37,683 nt of DNA from an uncultured Anaerococcus sp. (GTDB lineage: Bacteria > Bacillota > Clostridia > Tissierellales > Peptoniphilaceae). The position numbers and the translations under genes are program-made. The stretch is from the NCBI RefSeq assembly GCF_943912825.1, contig NZ_CALTUX010000019.1:1-37683 (forward strand), given 5' to 3'. Of the stretch, positions 1-8,022 are shown piece after piece; within the stretch, counting starts at the first letter, position 1; every line of letters starts with the position of its first letter. Below the pieces are notes generated by a model, which had not been told where the DNA came from, searched no databases, and worked only from the letters and a program-made list of their open reading frames with translations.

Positions 1-929
1 TCCAAGCATCAAGAACAATCGAAAATGAAAGAGATAGAAAGATTACAATCATGACATCTACTTTCATGCCTTGTTCAGCAAAATTACCAGTAATTGCCCT
101 TATAGCAGGAGCATTTTTCCCAGAAAACAAAGCCTTGGTATCATTCTCATTCTATATGATTGGTATAGCTTCAATTGTCTTTTCAGGAATTATCCTAAAG
201 AAATTTAAGGCACTAGCAGATGAACCAGCACCATTTATTATGGAATTACCTCCATACCACGCACCAAGAGTAAAATCAGTTTTAACTGATGTTTATAATA
301 AGTCTAAAGCTTATGTTAAGAGAGCTGGAACAATAATCTTTATATCAGCTGTTATAATTTGGTTCTTAACACACTTTGACTTCAGATTACACTTAATTGA
401 AGAAAACTCAGAAGGATCAATCATAGCTGTATTAGGTTCCATAATCGGCGTAATCTTTAGGCCAATAGGCTTTGGAAGCTGGCAATCAACAGTTGCAACA
501 ATATCAGGTTTCGTAGCAAAAGAGAACGTAGTTTCTACAATGGGAGTTGTTTTAGGTCTAGGTAGTGAAGTTGCAGAAGATACACCTGAGTTACTCCAAG
601 CCTTCGGTGCCGCAATAGGAACACCTGTAGCAGGTTATTCATTCTTACTATTTAACATGCTCTGCATGCCATGTTTTGCAGCAGTAGGTGCAATCAAGAC
701 AGAAATGGATGATAATAAGTGGACAGCCATAACTATAGGCTATCAAATGGGCTTTGCTTATATAGTAAGCTTCATTTTCTATCAACTAGCAAGCTTCTTT
801 GCTTATGGTAAATTTGGAATAGGCACAGTACTTGGACTAGTAGCCCTAATCTTCTTCATCTACATGGTAGTAAGAAAAGGAAGCTCTAGAAAAAGCTTAA
901 GCTACGACGAATCATTAGCCAAAGCTTAG
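1..929 (+). CDS. feoB: FeoB ferrous iron transporter, C-terminal part
   Basis: Imports Fe(II) across the cytoplasmic membrane. The gene is cut by the window edge: the frame is already open at base 3, and the first visible residues (SRTIENERDRKITIM, then FMPCSAKLPVIAL) match the conserved stretch in the middle of the FeoB membrane domain. The N-terminal GTPase domain is therefore outside the window. About 308 residues are visible, with several hydrophobic helices, a second conserved block (GFVAKENVVSTMG) and a Cys-rich core (NMLCMPCFAA), both typical of FeoB. The internal ATG at base 51 is not the true start. A FeoB-associated Cys-rich peptide and a flavodoxin follow, which supports an iron-acquisition block. 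Confidence 0.95.
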   Translation, partial: QASRTIENERDRKITIMTSTFMPCSAKLPVIALIAGAFFPENKALVSFSFYMIGIASIVFSGIILKKFKALADEPAPFIMELPPYHAPRVKSVLTDVYNKSKAYVKRAGTIIFISAVIIWFLTHFDFRLHLIEENSEGSIIAVLGSIIGVIFRPIGFGSWQSTVATISGFVAKENVVSTMGVVLGLGSEVAEDTPELLQAFGAAIGTPVAGYSFLLFNMLCMPCFAAVGAIKTEMDDNKWTAITIGYQMGFAYIVSFIFYQLASFFAYGKFGIGTVLGLVALIFFIYMVVRKGSSRKSLSYDESLAKA

Positions 930-1014
930 ATTAAAAGGAAGCTAGAAAGTAAATCCTTAAACTAAACTTTCAAGTTTAAAATTATAAATCAAGTAAAAAC
1001 TTAAATTTAAGTCA

Positions 1015-1032
1015 GCCCCCTTTAAGGGGGGC
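1015..1032 (+). other. GC-rich hairpin between feoB and the small Cys-rich gene
   Basis: A run of five C facing a run of six G forms a strong stem with a tiny loop in otherwise AT-rich DNA. No T-run follows, so it is not a normal intrinsic terminator. It may act as a processing or mRNA-stability element between feoB and the downstream small gene. The role is inferred. Confidence 0.35.
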
Positions 1033-1058
1033 GGGGCTTATAAAAGAAAGGAAGAAAA

Positions 1059-1208
1059 ATGAATTTACCATCATGGATTATCCTAATCTTAGTACTAGCA
1101 GCATGTTCTTATGTAATCTACACAAGATTTATCAAGAAAACATCAGGTGATTGTGGAGGTTGTTCAGGATGTTCTAGCGACAATGATCACAAATCTTGTT
1201 GCCACTAG
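1059..1208 (+). CDS. FeoB-associated Cys-rich membrane protein
   Basis: 49 residues, starting MNLPSWIILILVL. One N-terminal transmembrane helix (about residues 5-22) is followed by a basic stretch (RFIKK) and a Cys-rich tail with CGGCSGC and a terminal CCH. This matches the small FeoB-associated Cys-rich proteins found directly after feoB in many Firmicutes. Their biochemical role is not settled; the tail could bind or hand over iron. An AAAGGAAG ribosome-binding site lies just upstream, about 130 bp after the feoB stop, so co-transcription with feoB is likely. Confidence 0.85.
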   Translation: MNLPSWIILILVLAACSYVIYTRFIKKTSGDCGGCSGCSSDNDHKSCCH

Positions 1209-1397
1209 GACTAGGCTAAAAATATAAAAAACGAAAACACAAAAAAGATGCCAGGCATAAAGAAAATATTAAGACTAAAAAGCTAATTTATAAAATTGAC
1301 TAGAAAAGAAAAGTCAAAACTTAAAGGAATTAATAAATAGTCTTATGCTAAATTTCTGATGTCTAGGCTGTATACTTAATTTTTTTTGAAAGGCTTT

Positions 1398-1412
1398 TGA
1401 TAAAAATTATCA
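1398..1412 (+). promoter_or_regulatory. Fur-box-like palindrome
   Basis: TGATAAAAATTATCA matches the Bacillus-type 7-1-7 Fur box (TGATAATNATTATCA) with one mismatch. It lies in the 478-bp gap between the Cys-rich peptide and the flavodoxin gene. Iron control of the flavodoxin is inferred from this site and the one at 1581. The rest of 1209-1570 shows no convincing gene. Confidence 0.5.
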
Positions 1413-1580
1413 ATATCACATAAGTCTTCACAAGGTTCATCCCTTGACAATCAAATTTCTATTTCATTCTGACAAAGAAAGTCAGGAAGAATCCGATAAA
1501 GGTAGATTTAAATAATATATAAATTTGTCGAGGAGATGATCCAGAGTAAACTTTATTTTTTTAAGTAAAGTATGATATAG

Positions 1581-1602
1581 GTTATCATTATCATTATGAT
1601 AT
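1581..1602 (+). promoter_or_regulatory. Second Fur-box-like site upstream of flavodoxin
   Basis: On the minus strand this reads as tandem GATAAT-type hexamers (ATAATGATAATGATAA), the repeated-hexamer form of a Fur site. It lies about 85 bp before the flavodoxin start. Flavodoxins replace ferredoxin under iron starvation and are common Fur targets, so the position makes sense. I did not find a clear -35/-10 pair here. Confidence 0.5.
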
Positions 1603-1686
1603 CAAATATAAATCTTACCCGAAAGAAAAAGGGTACACATAGTTAGAATGTAACTAAAAAATATTAAAATTTTGGAGGAAAAAACG

Positions 1687-2118
1687 ATGAGTAAAGTAGC
1701 AGTAGTATATTGGTCAGGAACAGGTAATACAGACATGATGGCAGATGAAATCACAGCCAAATTAAACGACCTAGGTCATGAAGCAGAAAAAATCTTTTCA
1801 GATAATTTCTCAGCTGATGATGTAGCAAACTTTGATGGTTTTGCCTTTGGTTGCCCAGCTATGGGATCAGAAGAGCTAGAAGATGGTTCATTTGAACCAA
1901 TGTTTGAATCAGTAGAAGACAAACTTGGCGATAAACCAGTAGTCCTATTTGGTTCATACGAATGGGCAGATGGCGAATGGATGCAAAACTGGACATCTAG
2001 ATGCCAAGATGACAATATCAACCTTGTAGCAGATGGTCTAATAGCTTATGATACTCCACAAGATGAAGATCTTGAAGCTTGCAGAAATCTTGCTGAAAGC
2101 CTAGCAAAAGCACTTTAA
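1687..2118 (+). CDS. Flavodoxin (short-chain)
   Basis: Small FMN-containing electron carrier of 143 residues, normal for a short flavodoxin. The N-terminus (MSKVAVVYWSGTGNT) carries the phosphate-binding loop SGTGNT. GCPAMGSEELED and FGSYEWADGEWM form the two isoalloxazine-contacting loops. The ATG at 1687 is chosen because GGAGGA sits 8 bases upstream; an in-frame TTG at 1672 overlaps that ribosome-binding site and is not a start. The gene follows Fur-like sites and an iron-transport block, which suggests it replaces ferredoxin when iron is scarce. DUF3793 follows 3 bp after the stop. Confidence 0.93.
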   Translation: MSKVAVVYWSGTGNTDMMADEITAKLNDLGHEAEKIFSDNFSADDVANFDGFAFGCPAMGSEELEDGSFEPMFESVEDKLGDKPVVLFGSYEWADGEWMQNWTSRCQDDNINLVADGLIAYDTPQDEDLEACRNLAESLAKAL

Positions 2119-2121
2119 GCC

Positions 2122-2667
2122 ATGGGTGAGTCCTATCTACTTAGTCACTGCACCCAAGTCTTAGCTAATATCAAGCCTGCCAACCTCTTCAGAATTGCAG
2201 GCAAGAGTAGGGAATATATCATAGACTTGTTAAAGGAATGGAATAAGAGATTTAATAAATTTGATATATATTTTAGACAGGTAGCAAAAAATGACAAGGG
2301 CTCACTAATATTTGTATATAGAAAAGATAAGTTACAAGCCTACCTAGCTGAAGATCAGATAAAAATATTCCTAAAGAGCCTAGACTATGAAGTTGAATCT
2401 CTCGATAAGTGCTTATCATGCGTTATCAAAAAACTGTCATTAGGATATTTCCCCCATGAGATTGGATGCTTTTTAGGCTACCCATACGAAGATGTGGAAG
2501 GTTTTATTGCAAACAAGGGCCAAAACTACCTCTGCTGTGGATACTGGAAGGTCTACAGCCAAAAAGAAGAAAAAGAAAAACTCTTCGCCCTTTACGATAA
2601 AACAAGAAAGGCCTATATGGACACCTACATTAAAGGCCAAGATATAGATAAACTAGTAATTGCATAG
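2122..2667 (+). CDS. DUF3793 family protein
   Basis: 181 residues, resembling the DUF3793 family by memory of its pattern: an N-terminal LLSHCTQVLANIKPANLF-type stretch, a central FVYRKDKL, and the conserved C-terminal signature FPHEIGCFLGYPYEDVEGF, then CCGYWKVY. No biochemical function is established. Members often sit next to flavodoxin or iron-transport genes, as here, so a role in iron or flavin redox metabolism is a guess from context. It starts 3 bp after the flavodoxin stop and is surely in the same transcript; no strong separate ribosome-binding site is visible. Confidence 0.8.
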   Translation: MGESYLLSHCTQVLANIKPANLFRIAGKSREYIIDLLKEWNKRFNKFDIYFRQVAKNDKGSLIFVYRKDKLQAYLAEDQIKIFLKSLDYEVESLDKCLSCVIKKLSLGYFPHEIGCFLGYPYEDVEGFIANKGQNYLCCGYWKVYSQKEEKEKLFALYDKTRKAYMDTYIKGQDIDKLVIA

Positions 2668-2680
2668 ATAAACTAGTAAT
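2644..2680 (+). repeat. Short tandem duplication at the DUF3793 stop codon
   Basis: ATAGATAAACTAGTAAT occurs twice with a 20-bp period, the first copy coding the last residues and the second lying after the stop. It looks like a small slippage or duplication event and changes nothing essential. Confidence 0.7.
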
Positions 2681-2720
2681 AGTACAGATCAAACCTAAAA
2701 ACGTAATATCATTGAATGTA

Positions 2721-2754
2721 AAAAAGACCTAAGCTTTGAAATTTAGGTCTTTTT
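2721..2754 (+). terminator. Intrinsic terminator after flavodoxin-DUF3793
   Basis: AAAGACCTAA pairs with TTTAGGTCTTT around a short loop and is followed by a T-run. The AT-rich reverse strand also has a T-run, so it can serve the convergent ABC operon as well. Confidence 0.85.
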
Positions 2755-2766
2755 GCTTGAATATTT

Positions 2767-4533
2767 TTATACAAAATACTTGGCCTGAGCCTTGTAGAGG
2801 TCGGAGTATTTGTTTTTGTATTTCATGAGCTTTTCGTGGCTATCGTAGGCTGCGATTTTCCCGTTATCTAGGAGGAGGATTTTGTCTGTAAATCTGGTTG
2901 AGCTCATCCTGTGGGAGATAAAAATTGCGGTCTTATCTTTGGTCATTTCGTTAAAATGTTCATAGACCTGGGCTTCTGCCAATGGGTCAAGGCTTGCTGT
3001 TGGCTCATCAAGTATTATAAATTCCGGCTTGTGGTAGATGGCCCTGGCTATGGCAAGTTTTTGCTTTTGTCCAAGGGATAGGTCTGTGGCATTTTCGTAG
3101 ATATCTTTGTTTAGATAGGTATCAAGGCCGTTTTCTAGCGATTTAACCCTCTGATCTAAATCTAATTCCTTTAGGATTTCACTTACACTTTCCTTATCAT
3201 AATCCATATTGCCTATGATATTTTCCTTGATGGTAAAGGGCATTATAGAAAAATCTTGGAAAACTCCGCTCATCTTCTCATAGAGGGAGGCCTTTGAGAT
3301 ATTTTTGATATTGACTCCATTGTATAAAATTTCTCCAGCATCTATATCAAAAAATCTTAGGAGAAGCTTAACAAGGGTTGTCTTTCCAGCATTATTTACC
3401 CCTACAATAGAGATTTTTTCGCCTCTGTTGATTTTAAAGGATATATCATCGATTATCTTTCTGTCTGATCCTGGATAGGTAAAGGATACATTTTTAAAGA
3501 CTAGGCTTTCAAATTCTCCTGCTTCTTTTAAATTTTCTTCCTTGTCAGAATCTAGGACGTAGAAGTCATAGAGGGGCTCGAGGTTGGCTAGACTCATTAT
3601 AAAGGCTGCCAGCTCAGAAAACATGGTCTGAAAGGCTGTCATGAAGTTTTCATTTGCAGCTATTATAGCAGAAAATGATCCAAAACTTATCTGTGGCCCG
3701 TAGGCAGATGATAGGGTCCTCATTGCTACATAGGTGTAGGAAACTAACCTTAGAATAGACTCTAAAAATATTTTGAGAGCTCCCATATTTGCTTCATAGG
3801 CAAATTTATCTTCAAAGCCAGCCATCATCTCATCTAGATATCCCTTGGTTTTTGATTTCATAAGAGGTCCTAGGTCAAAAACCCTTATTTCCTTTTGGTA
3901 GTGGGGACTTGCCATGAGGGAGAAATAATAAGAAAATCTCCTGTTTACATTTACAATCTCTAGGTCAAATTTGCTGGTGTAGGCAGCTTCTTTTCCATTT
4001 ACAAAAATTATTAAGAGGGAAATAAATATTGAAAATGCGACCAAGTAAGGGGAGAAAGATATAATTACAAGGGCAGTTCCTATGATGGTTGCCACACTTG
4101 TTATTATATCCTTAAGGCATGACAGCAAGTTATGGATAGCCCCCATATTTATGGCAGCATTAGCCTTTTCCTTTAGGTCCAAGGTGACTGGATTTTCTAT
4201 GTTTTGGTAGGTCAAATCCATGGCTTTTTTGGCAAGCTCAAAGGTTAGGTAATCATTAATCCCTTGGCGCCTTACAAATTCTTCTCGATTTAAAAGTCTT
4301 TCAAGACTTTCTAGGAGGATTTTTCCTATAATTAAGAGTAGAACAATTTTTATAAAGTCAGAACCTGGCCTTGGGTTTGTGATTTGATTAATAAAAATCA
4401 TTGGCACAAAGACATTTATCATGGTTGCTGCCGCAGGGGCCAAGGCATTTAGGATAATTACCGGTATATAAAGAGGGTCGTTTTTTGCAGTGATTTTTGC
4501 AAAAAGCCAGAGGGCCCTTAATTTATTTTTCAT
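2767..4533 (-). CDS. ABC exporter subunit (permease-ATPase fusion), distal gene
   Basis: 588 residues with an N-terminal six-helix exporter domain and a C-terminal ATPase, the half-transporter layout. ATPase motifs: Walker A GVNNAGKTT, Q-loop GVFQD, signature LSLGQKQ, Walker B FIILDEPTASLD and H-loop ISHR. The Walker A has N where G is usual (GxNGAGKT) and the signature is LSLGQ rather than LSGGQ. It probably pairs with the preceding gene as a heterodimer, with which it overlaps 11 bp. The ATG at 4533 has a GGAGG site; a longer in-frame start at 4590 does not. The substrate is unknown (drug, peptide or lipid). Confidence 0.88.
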   Translation of the reverse strand: MKNKLRALWLFAKITAKNDPLYIPVIILNALAPAAATMINVFVPMIFINQITNPRPGSDFIKIVLLLIIGKILLESLERLLNREEFVRRQGINDYLTFELAKKAMDLTYQNIENPVTLDLKEKANAAINMGAIHNLLSCLKDIITSVATIIGTALVIISFSPYLVAFSIFISLLIIFVNGKEAAYTSKFDLEIVNVNRRFSYYFSLMASPHYQKEIRVFDLGPLMKSKTKGYLDEMMAGFEDKFAYEANMGALKIFLESILRLVSYTYVAMRTLSSAYGPQISFGSFSAIIAANENFMTAFQTMFSELAAFIMSLANLEPLYDFYVLDSDKEENLKEAGEFESLVFKNVSFTYPGSDRKIIDDISFKINRGEKISIVGVNNAGKTTLVKLLLRFFDIDAGEILYNGVNIKNISKASLYEKMSGVFQDFSIMPFTIKENIIGNMDYDKESVSEILKELDLDQRVKSLENGLDTYLNKDIYENATDLSLGQKQKLAIARAIYHKPEFIILDEPTASLDPLAEAQVYEHFNEMTKDKTAIFISHRMSSTRFTDKILLLDNGKIAAYDSHEKLMKYKNKYSDLYKAQAKYFV

Positions 4534-6391
4534 TCTTTTCCTCCAAATAGTATTTTCTTTGGGATTCGTACATTTCCTTATAGAGGCCATCTTGTTTTAA
4601 AAGCTCTTCGTGAGTACCGTATTCTGTGATTTTGCCGCCGTCAAGGAGCATAATCTTGTCGCAAAATCTGGTAGATGCTAGTCTGTGGGAGATAAAAATC
4701 AGAGTCTTGTCTTTGCTGATTTCATCAAGGTCCCTATAAATTTTTTCTTCTGCAAGGGCATCAAGGGCTGCTGTTGGCTCATCCATTATTAATGCTCCAG
4801 CCTCCTTCTTATAAAGAGCTCTGGCTATTGCAAGTTTCTGATTTTCTCCACCGGAGAAAAGTGTCCCATCATCGTGGATATTTCGGGTCATTTGGGTGTC
4901 GATGCCCTTTGGTAATTGGTCTAGTTTATATCCTAAACCTGCTTTTTTTAGTGAATCGATTACTCTTTCTCTGTCGATATTTTCATCAGTAGCGGCCACA
5001 TTTTCTGCAATAGAAACTGCAAGAGGTTCTACATTTTGTAGAACTGTGGCAAAGGCGGCATATCTTTCCTTAAGATCAAGGTCATTGGCATTTATGCCGT
5101 TAATTAAAATTTCGCCCTCTGTTGGCTTGTAGAGACCTAAGATAAGGGAAACTATGGTAGATTTGCCCGCTCCATTTACACCGACTATAGCGACTTTTTC
5201 TTTTTCACGAATTGTAAATGATAGATTTTCCAAAACATTCACATCAGATAGGGGATAGGAAAAGCTTACATTTTTAAATTCTATGGACATAGGTCCTATG
5301 ATTTTTTTATCTCCTGCCTCTGACTTGAGGTCTGCCCTAATCATATCAAAGCCATCTGACACATAAAGTAGATTTGACCTGGTTTGGGAGATGTTTATTA
5401 CAAGAGTTAGGATAACCTGAGAATAAATCGCAACTGAAGTGATAAGGAGGGTTAGGTTTTTAAGGGTAATTTGGTCTGCCAAAATTTTTCCAGTTAAGAA
5501 ATAATAGCAAAGAGCTTCGATTCCTACAAGGAGGACTGCAAGGACAGGGGATAAATACATTTCAGGCTTGATGAAGGTCCTTGAAATCTTGACTACATCA
5601 GCCACAAGGGGCTTAAAGCCTTCTATAAATTTATCTTTGAAAGAGAAAACCCTGATATCTTTTGCAAAACGAAAGTCGGATGCTTCCTTGTAATAGGCGT
5701 CAGTTTTTCTCCTAACCTTGTTAAGCTCTCCCATGTGGGAATGTCTGTATTTATTTGTATAAGATCTAATCATAAGCTGAATTAGGATTGAAATTATGGC
5801 AAGGATAAAAATTATGGGGCTTAGCTTCGCCATAATCACTGATATTATCACAAAGGAGATAAGATTTGCCAAAATTTTATACATATCATGGTAAATCCCT
5901 TCTAGACCCTGGACATTGTTAGAAAAAGGTTCAAAACCTCTGGAAAATTCTGCCATAAAGAGAGAATTTTCCCCAAGACCGTAGTCCATTTCCATGATAG
6001 GACCAGAAGCCTTGATGAAGGTGGATAGCCTCGTACCCATATAAGTTGAGTAAGTTCTACGCTCTATCTGGTTTGAAAGCATAGAACAGATGAAAATTAT
6101 TAGGGTGTAGGCTGTAATTGTGACAATCATGGTCTTAAGGTCGGTGTTTTTTTCTATGAGATCAACCAAGTAATACATGATAAAGGATTGAATTATTGGA
6201 ATAAGGCCTGCCGTTATAGGATAAAGAATGAGTGATAATTTGATTTTGAGATTGTCCTTAAAGGGCTCATAGGCCATTTTTAGAAGGTCAAAATTTGATA
6301 ATTTATCCGCTCTTAAGTATGATTTTATAACCTCTTCGTCCTTTAGATTTTGGGCGAGGTTTTCTTTTAGATTTTTAAGATTTTTCTCCAT
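4523..6391 (-). CDS. ABC exporter subunit (permease-ATPase fusion), proximal gene
   Basis: 622 residues. Membrane helices fall about residues 50-330 and the ATPase at about 370-600. Motifs: Walker A GVNGAGKST, signature FSGGENQ, Walker B ALIMDEPTAALD, H-loop ISHR. Two catalytic-site variants in one pair (FSGGE here, LSLGQ in the partner) fit an asymmetric heterodimeric exporter. GGAGG precedes the ATG at 6391. The start overlaps the end of the regulator gene by 17 bp, so the three genes form one minus-strand operon under the upstream ArsR-type regulator. The substrate cannot be read from the sequence. Confidence 0.88.
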   Translation of the reverse strand: MEKNLKNLKENLAQNLKDEEVIKSYLRADKLSNFDLLKMAYEPFKDNLKIKLSLILYPITAGLIPIIQSFIMYYLVDLIEKNTDLKTMIVTITAYTLIIFICSMLSNQIERRTYSTYMGTRLSTFIKASGPIMEMDYGLGENSLFMAEFSRGFEPFSNNVQGLEGIYHDMYKILANLISFVIISVIMAKLSPIIFILAIISILIQLMIRSYTNKYRHSHMGELNKVRRKTDAYYKEASDFRFAKDIRVFSFKDKFIEGFKPLVADVVKISRTFIKPEMYLSPVLAVLLVGIEALCYYFLTGKILADQITLKNLTLLITSVAIYSQVILTLVINISQTRSNLLYVSDGFDMIRADLKSEAGDKKIIGPMSIEFKNVSFSYPLSDVNVLENLSFTIREKEKVAIVGVNGAGKSTIVSLILGLYKPTEGEILINGINANDLDLKERYAAFATVLQNVEPLAVSIAENVAATDENIDRERVIDSLKKAGLGYKLDQLPKGIDTQMTRNIHDDGTLFSGGENQKLAIARALYKKEAGALIMDEPTAALDALAEEKIYRDLDEISKDKTLIFISHRLASTRFCDKIMLLDGGKITEYGTHEELLKQDGLYKEMYESQRKYYLEEKNEK

Positions 6392-7574
6392 GATTTTCCT
6401 CCTTAATAGTTTTAGAAAATTCAGTAAGTTCTTCTATTACTTTCTCAAAGCCAGGACGTCTTAAATAATAATAGGTCTTTCTGCCCTCAATATAAGCACC
6501 GATAAAGCCGCATACGTGAAGCTGGCTTATGTGATAAGAAAGAGTAGCAGGTGTTATAAAAAGCTTGTCAGAAAGCTCCTTGGCATAGTAATTTTTTTCC
6601 TTAAGTAAATCTAGAATGTCAATCCTTGTTGGGTCTCCTAGGATTTTGAGGTATTGGCTTAGGTGTTTTAGTTTATTTTCCTTTTTGACAAATTCTTTGC
6701 TAGAATAAATTCCGAATTTTATGAAAGCATCATCATAATCTTCTGATATAAATTGTATCATAGTCATATTCGGTGCAAGTATTAGGCCGTAGATATTAAG
6801 TGCCTCTTTTCTTTTTCTAAGAAAATCATTAAGGCCAACTTGATTTATAAGGTCATAGACTTTTTTGCAATCATCTTTTTCTATATTTTCAAAATGGTCT
6901 TCGAAAATTTTCTCAATCATAGGAAAATTATTTGCTAGAATTTCACAGATTTTCTCAAGAAGAGGATAGAGTCTATTATAAATTGATTTCTTATTAGAAA
7001 AAGATCTCAAAAGCTCCATAGCAAGCGTATCTTCATAGGGAAGAGTAGGTATAAGGCTTAGAAAATCAGATTTTAAAGCTTTTGCCGTCCATTCCTTTAT
7101 ATTTGTTGATTTTAAGCCTGAATCATTTATATCGACCCCAACAAATCTTAAGAAAGATAGGTCAAATACAAGCTCAAAGAGGTTGTAGGTGAAATCTTTT
7201 ATATCGGTAACATTAATATTTTGGAAAATTCCTGCAAAGAAAGGTAGATAATTACCGTCATTTTCTGAAAAAATGTAGAAAAGATTTAAAATATCTTCGT
7301 TTTGATTGTTGAAAAAATCCTCAAGATAAGGAAGAGATTCTTTTTTTATTTTTTTAACATAATCTATATAAGTATCGTTGCTATTAAAAGCGATGTCTAT
7401 AGAAGTTAAATTTAAATCCTGTGAATAGTTAAATCCTGGGTAAGAATCTTCAAAGGAAAAGAAATCTTTATTCTTGGCTGTGAGGTAGTTGGTATAAAGA
7501 TAGATCATAAGGCCAGCTTCATTTACAAGTAGTGGCTTTTCTATAAGCTTAAAGTTATCAAATTTAGGGTTCAT
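6375..7574 (-). CDS. ArsR-type winged-helix regulator with long N-terminal region
   Basis: 399 residues. The last ~85 form a clear ArsR-type winged helix (LKILGDPTRIDILDLLKEK, then AKELSDKLFITPATLSYHI, then a wing ending in GRKTYYYLRRPG). The first ~310 residues are acidic, hydrophobic-rich and resemble no domain I can name; ArsR proteins are usually ~100 residues, so this part probably senses a ligand. It is first in the operon with two exporter genes, suggesting it represses the pump and responds to the exported compound. AAAGGA precedes the ATG. No metal-binding Cys cluster (CVC type) is visible. Confidence 0.85.
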   Translation of the reverse strand: MNPKFDNFKLIEKPLLVNEAGLMIYLYTNYLTAKNKDFFSFEDSYPGFNYSQDLNLTSIDIAFNSNDTYIDYVKKIKKESLPYLEDFFNNQNEDILNLFYIFSENDGNYLPFFAGIFQNINVTDIKDFTYNLFELVFDLSFLRFVGVDINDSGLKSTNIKEWTAKALKSDFLSLIPTLPYEDTLAMELLRSFSNKKSIYNRLYPLLEKICEILANNFPMIEKIFEDHFENIEKDDCKKVYDLINQVGLNDFLRKRKEALNIYGLILAPNMTMIQFISEDYDDAFIKFGIYSSKEFVKKENKLKHLSQYLKILGDPTRIDILDLLKEKNYYAKELSDKLFITPATLSYHISQLHVCGFIGAYIEGRKTYYYLRRPGFEKVIEELTEFSKTIKEENHGEKS

Positions 7575-7587
7575 TATATATCCTTTC

Positions 7588-7603
7588 TTAGATTTATATC
7601 TAA
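7588..7603 (-). promoter_or_regulatory. Inverted repeat in the regulator leader, possible operator
   Basis: TTAGATTTATATCTAA is a perfect 6-bp inverted repeat with a 4-bp spacer. It lies between the regulator's promoter and its start codon, next to the ribosome-binding site. The position fits autorepression by the ArsR-type protein; binding is inferred. Confidence 0.4.
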
Positions 7604-7636
7604 TATTTAATTTTATCTTAGATTTCTATTAACTTA

Positions 7637-7665
7637 ATTATAAGACAAATTACATCTAACTTCAA
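7637..7665 (-). promoter_or_regulatory. Promoter of the ArsR-ABC operon
   Basis: On the minus strand TTGAAG (-35) and TATAAT (-10) are 17 bp apart. The -10 ends 63 bp upstream of the regulator start codon. It is a good vegetative sigma-A match. Confidence 0.7.
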
Positions 7666-7712
7666 TAGGTCTATATTCGATATTAATCTAATGAATTATA
7701 GGAAAATTTTCC

Positions 7713-7741
7713 TTGACATTATTTCCTATAAGTTTTAAAAT
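7713..7741 (+). promoter_or_regulatory. Promoter of the thiamine-salvage operon
   Basis: TTGACA and TAAAAT are separated by 17 bp, and the TPP riboswitch begins a few bases later. A 12-bp perfect palindrome (GGAAAATTTTCC, 7701-7712) touches the upstream edge of the -35; no regulator can be assigned to it. Confidence 0.8.
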
Positions 7742-7744
7742 TGA

Positions 7745-7836
7745 TGTATACAAGGGAGTTCTTTCTAAGATCTGAGAGGAGGTTATAAACCTCGACCTTA
7801 CCTGATTTGGGTAATGCCAACGTAGGGATGTGTACA
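7745..7836 (+). ncRNA. TPP riboswitch (THI element)
   Basis: The conserved THI-box parts are present in order: a GGGAG start, CTGAGAGG, a stem closed by ACCTCGACC, then ACCTGATTTGGGTAAT, GCCAACGTAGGGA. TGTATACA and TGTGTACA at the ends can form P1. It precedes thiD and cytX, and a terminator follows at 7865, so TPP binding should stop transcription early. Confidence 0.93.
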
Positions 7837-7864
7837 AATTTTACTCACTCTTATGAGAGCTTAT

Positions 7865-7894
7865 TAAGACAGGCCTTGCTTGTCTTATTTTTTT
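7865..7894 (+). terminator. Terminator of the TPP riboswitch
   Basis: AAGACAGGC pairs with GCTTGTCTT (one G-U) across a CTT loop, followed by a run of seven T. It is the likely expression platform of the riboswitch. Confidence 0.88.
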
Positions 7895-7918
7895 GTAAAT
7901 TTTTAAGAAAGGAAGATT

Positions 7919-8003
7919 CTTGCCGAAAATCGGCAAGCTTGCAAAAGGCAAGTAAAAATAATAAGCGTTAGATTGGGGGCACCACCTTCTATCGCTATAG
8001 AAA
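7919..8003 (+). other. Hairpin-rich leader between riboswitch terminator and thiD
   Basis: Three hairpins follow one another: CTTGCCGA/TCGGCAAG (perfect 8 bp, 7919-7937), CTTGC/GCAAG (7938-7952), and AGCG..TAGA facing TCTA..CGCT around a GGGGGC-containing loop (about 7964-8000). None has a T-run. They are not needed for the known riboswitch and could influence translation of thiD or mRNA stability. Confidence 0.4.
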
Positions 8004-8022
8004 ACAATGTAAGGAGATTTTT

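Noticed and set aside
1209..1570. Possible structured RNA or small gene in the gap before flavodoxin
   Set aside because: Only weak hairpins (for example ACTTTA/TAAAGT near 1550-1572) and no frame with a start and ribosome-binding site.
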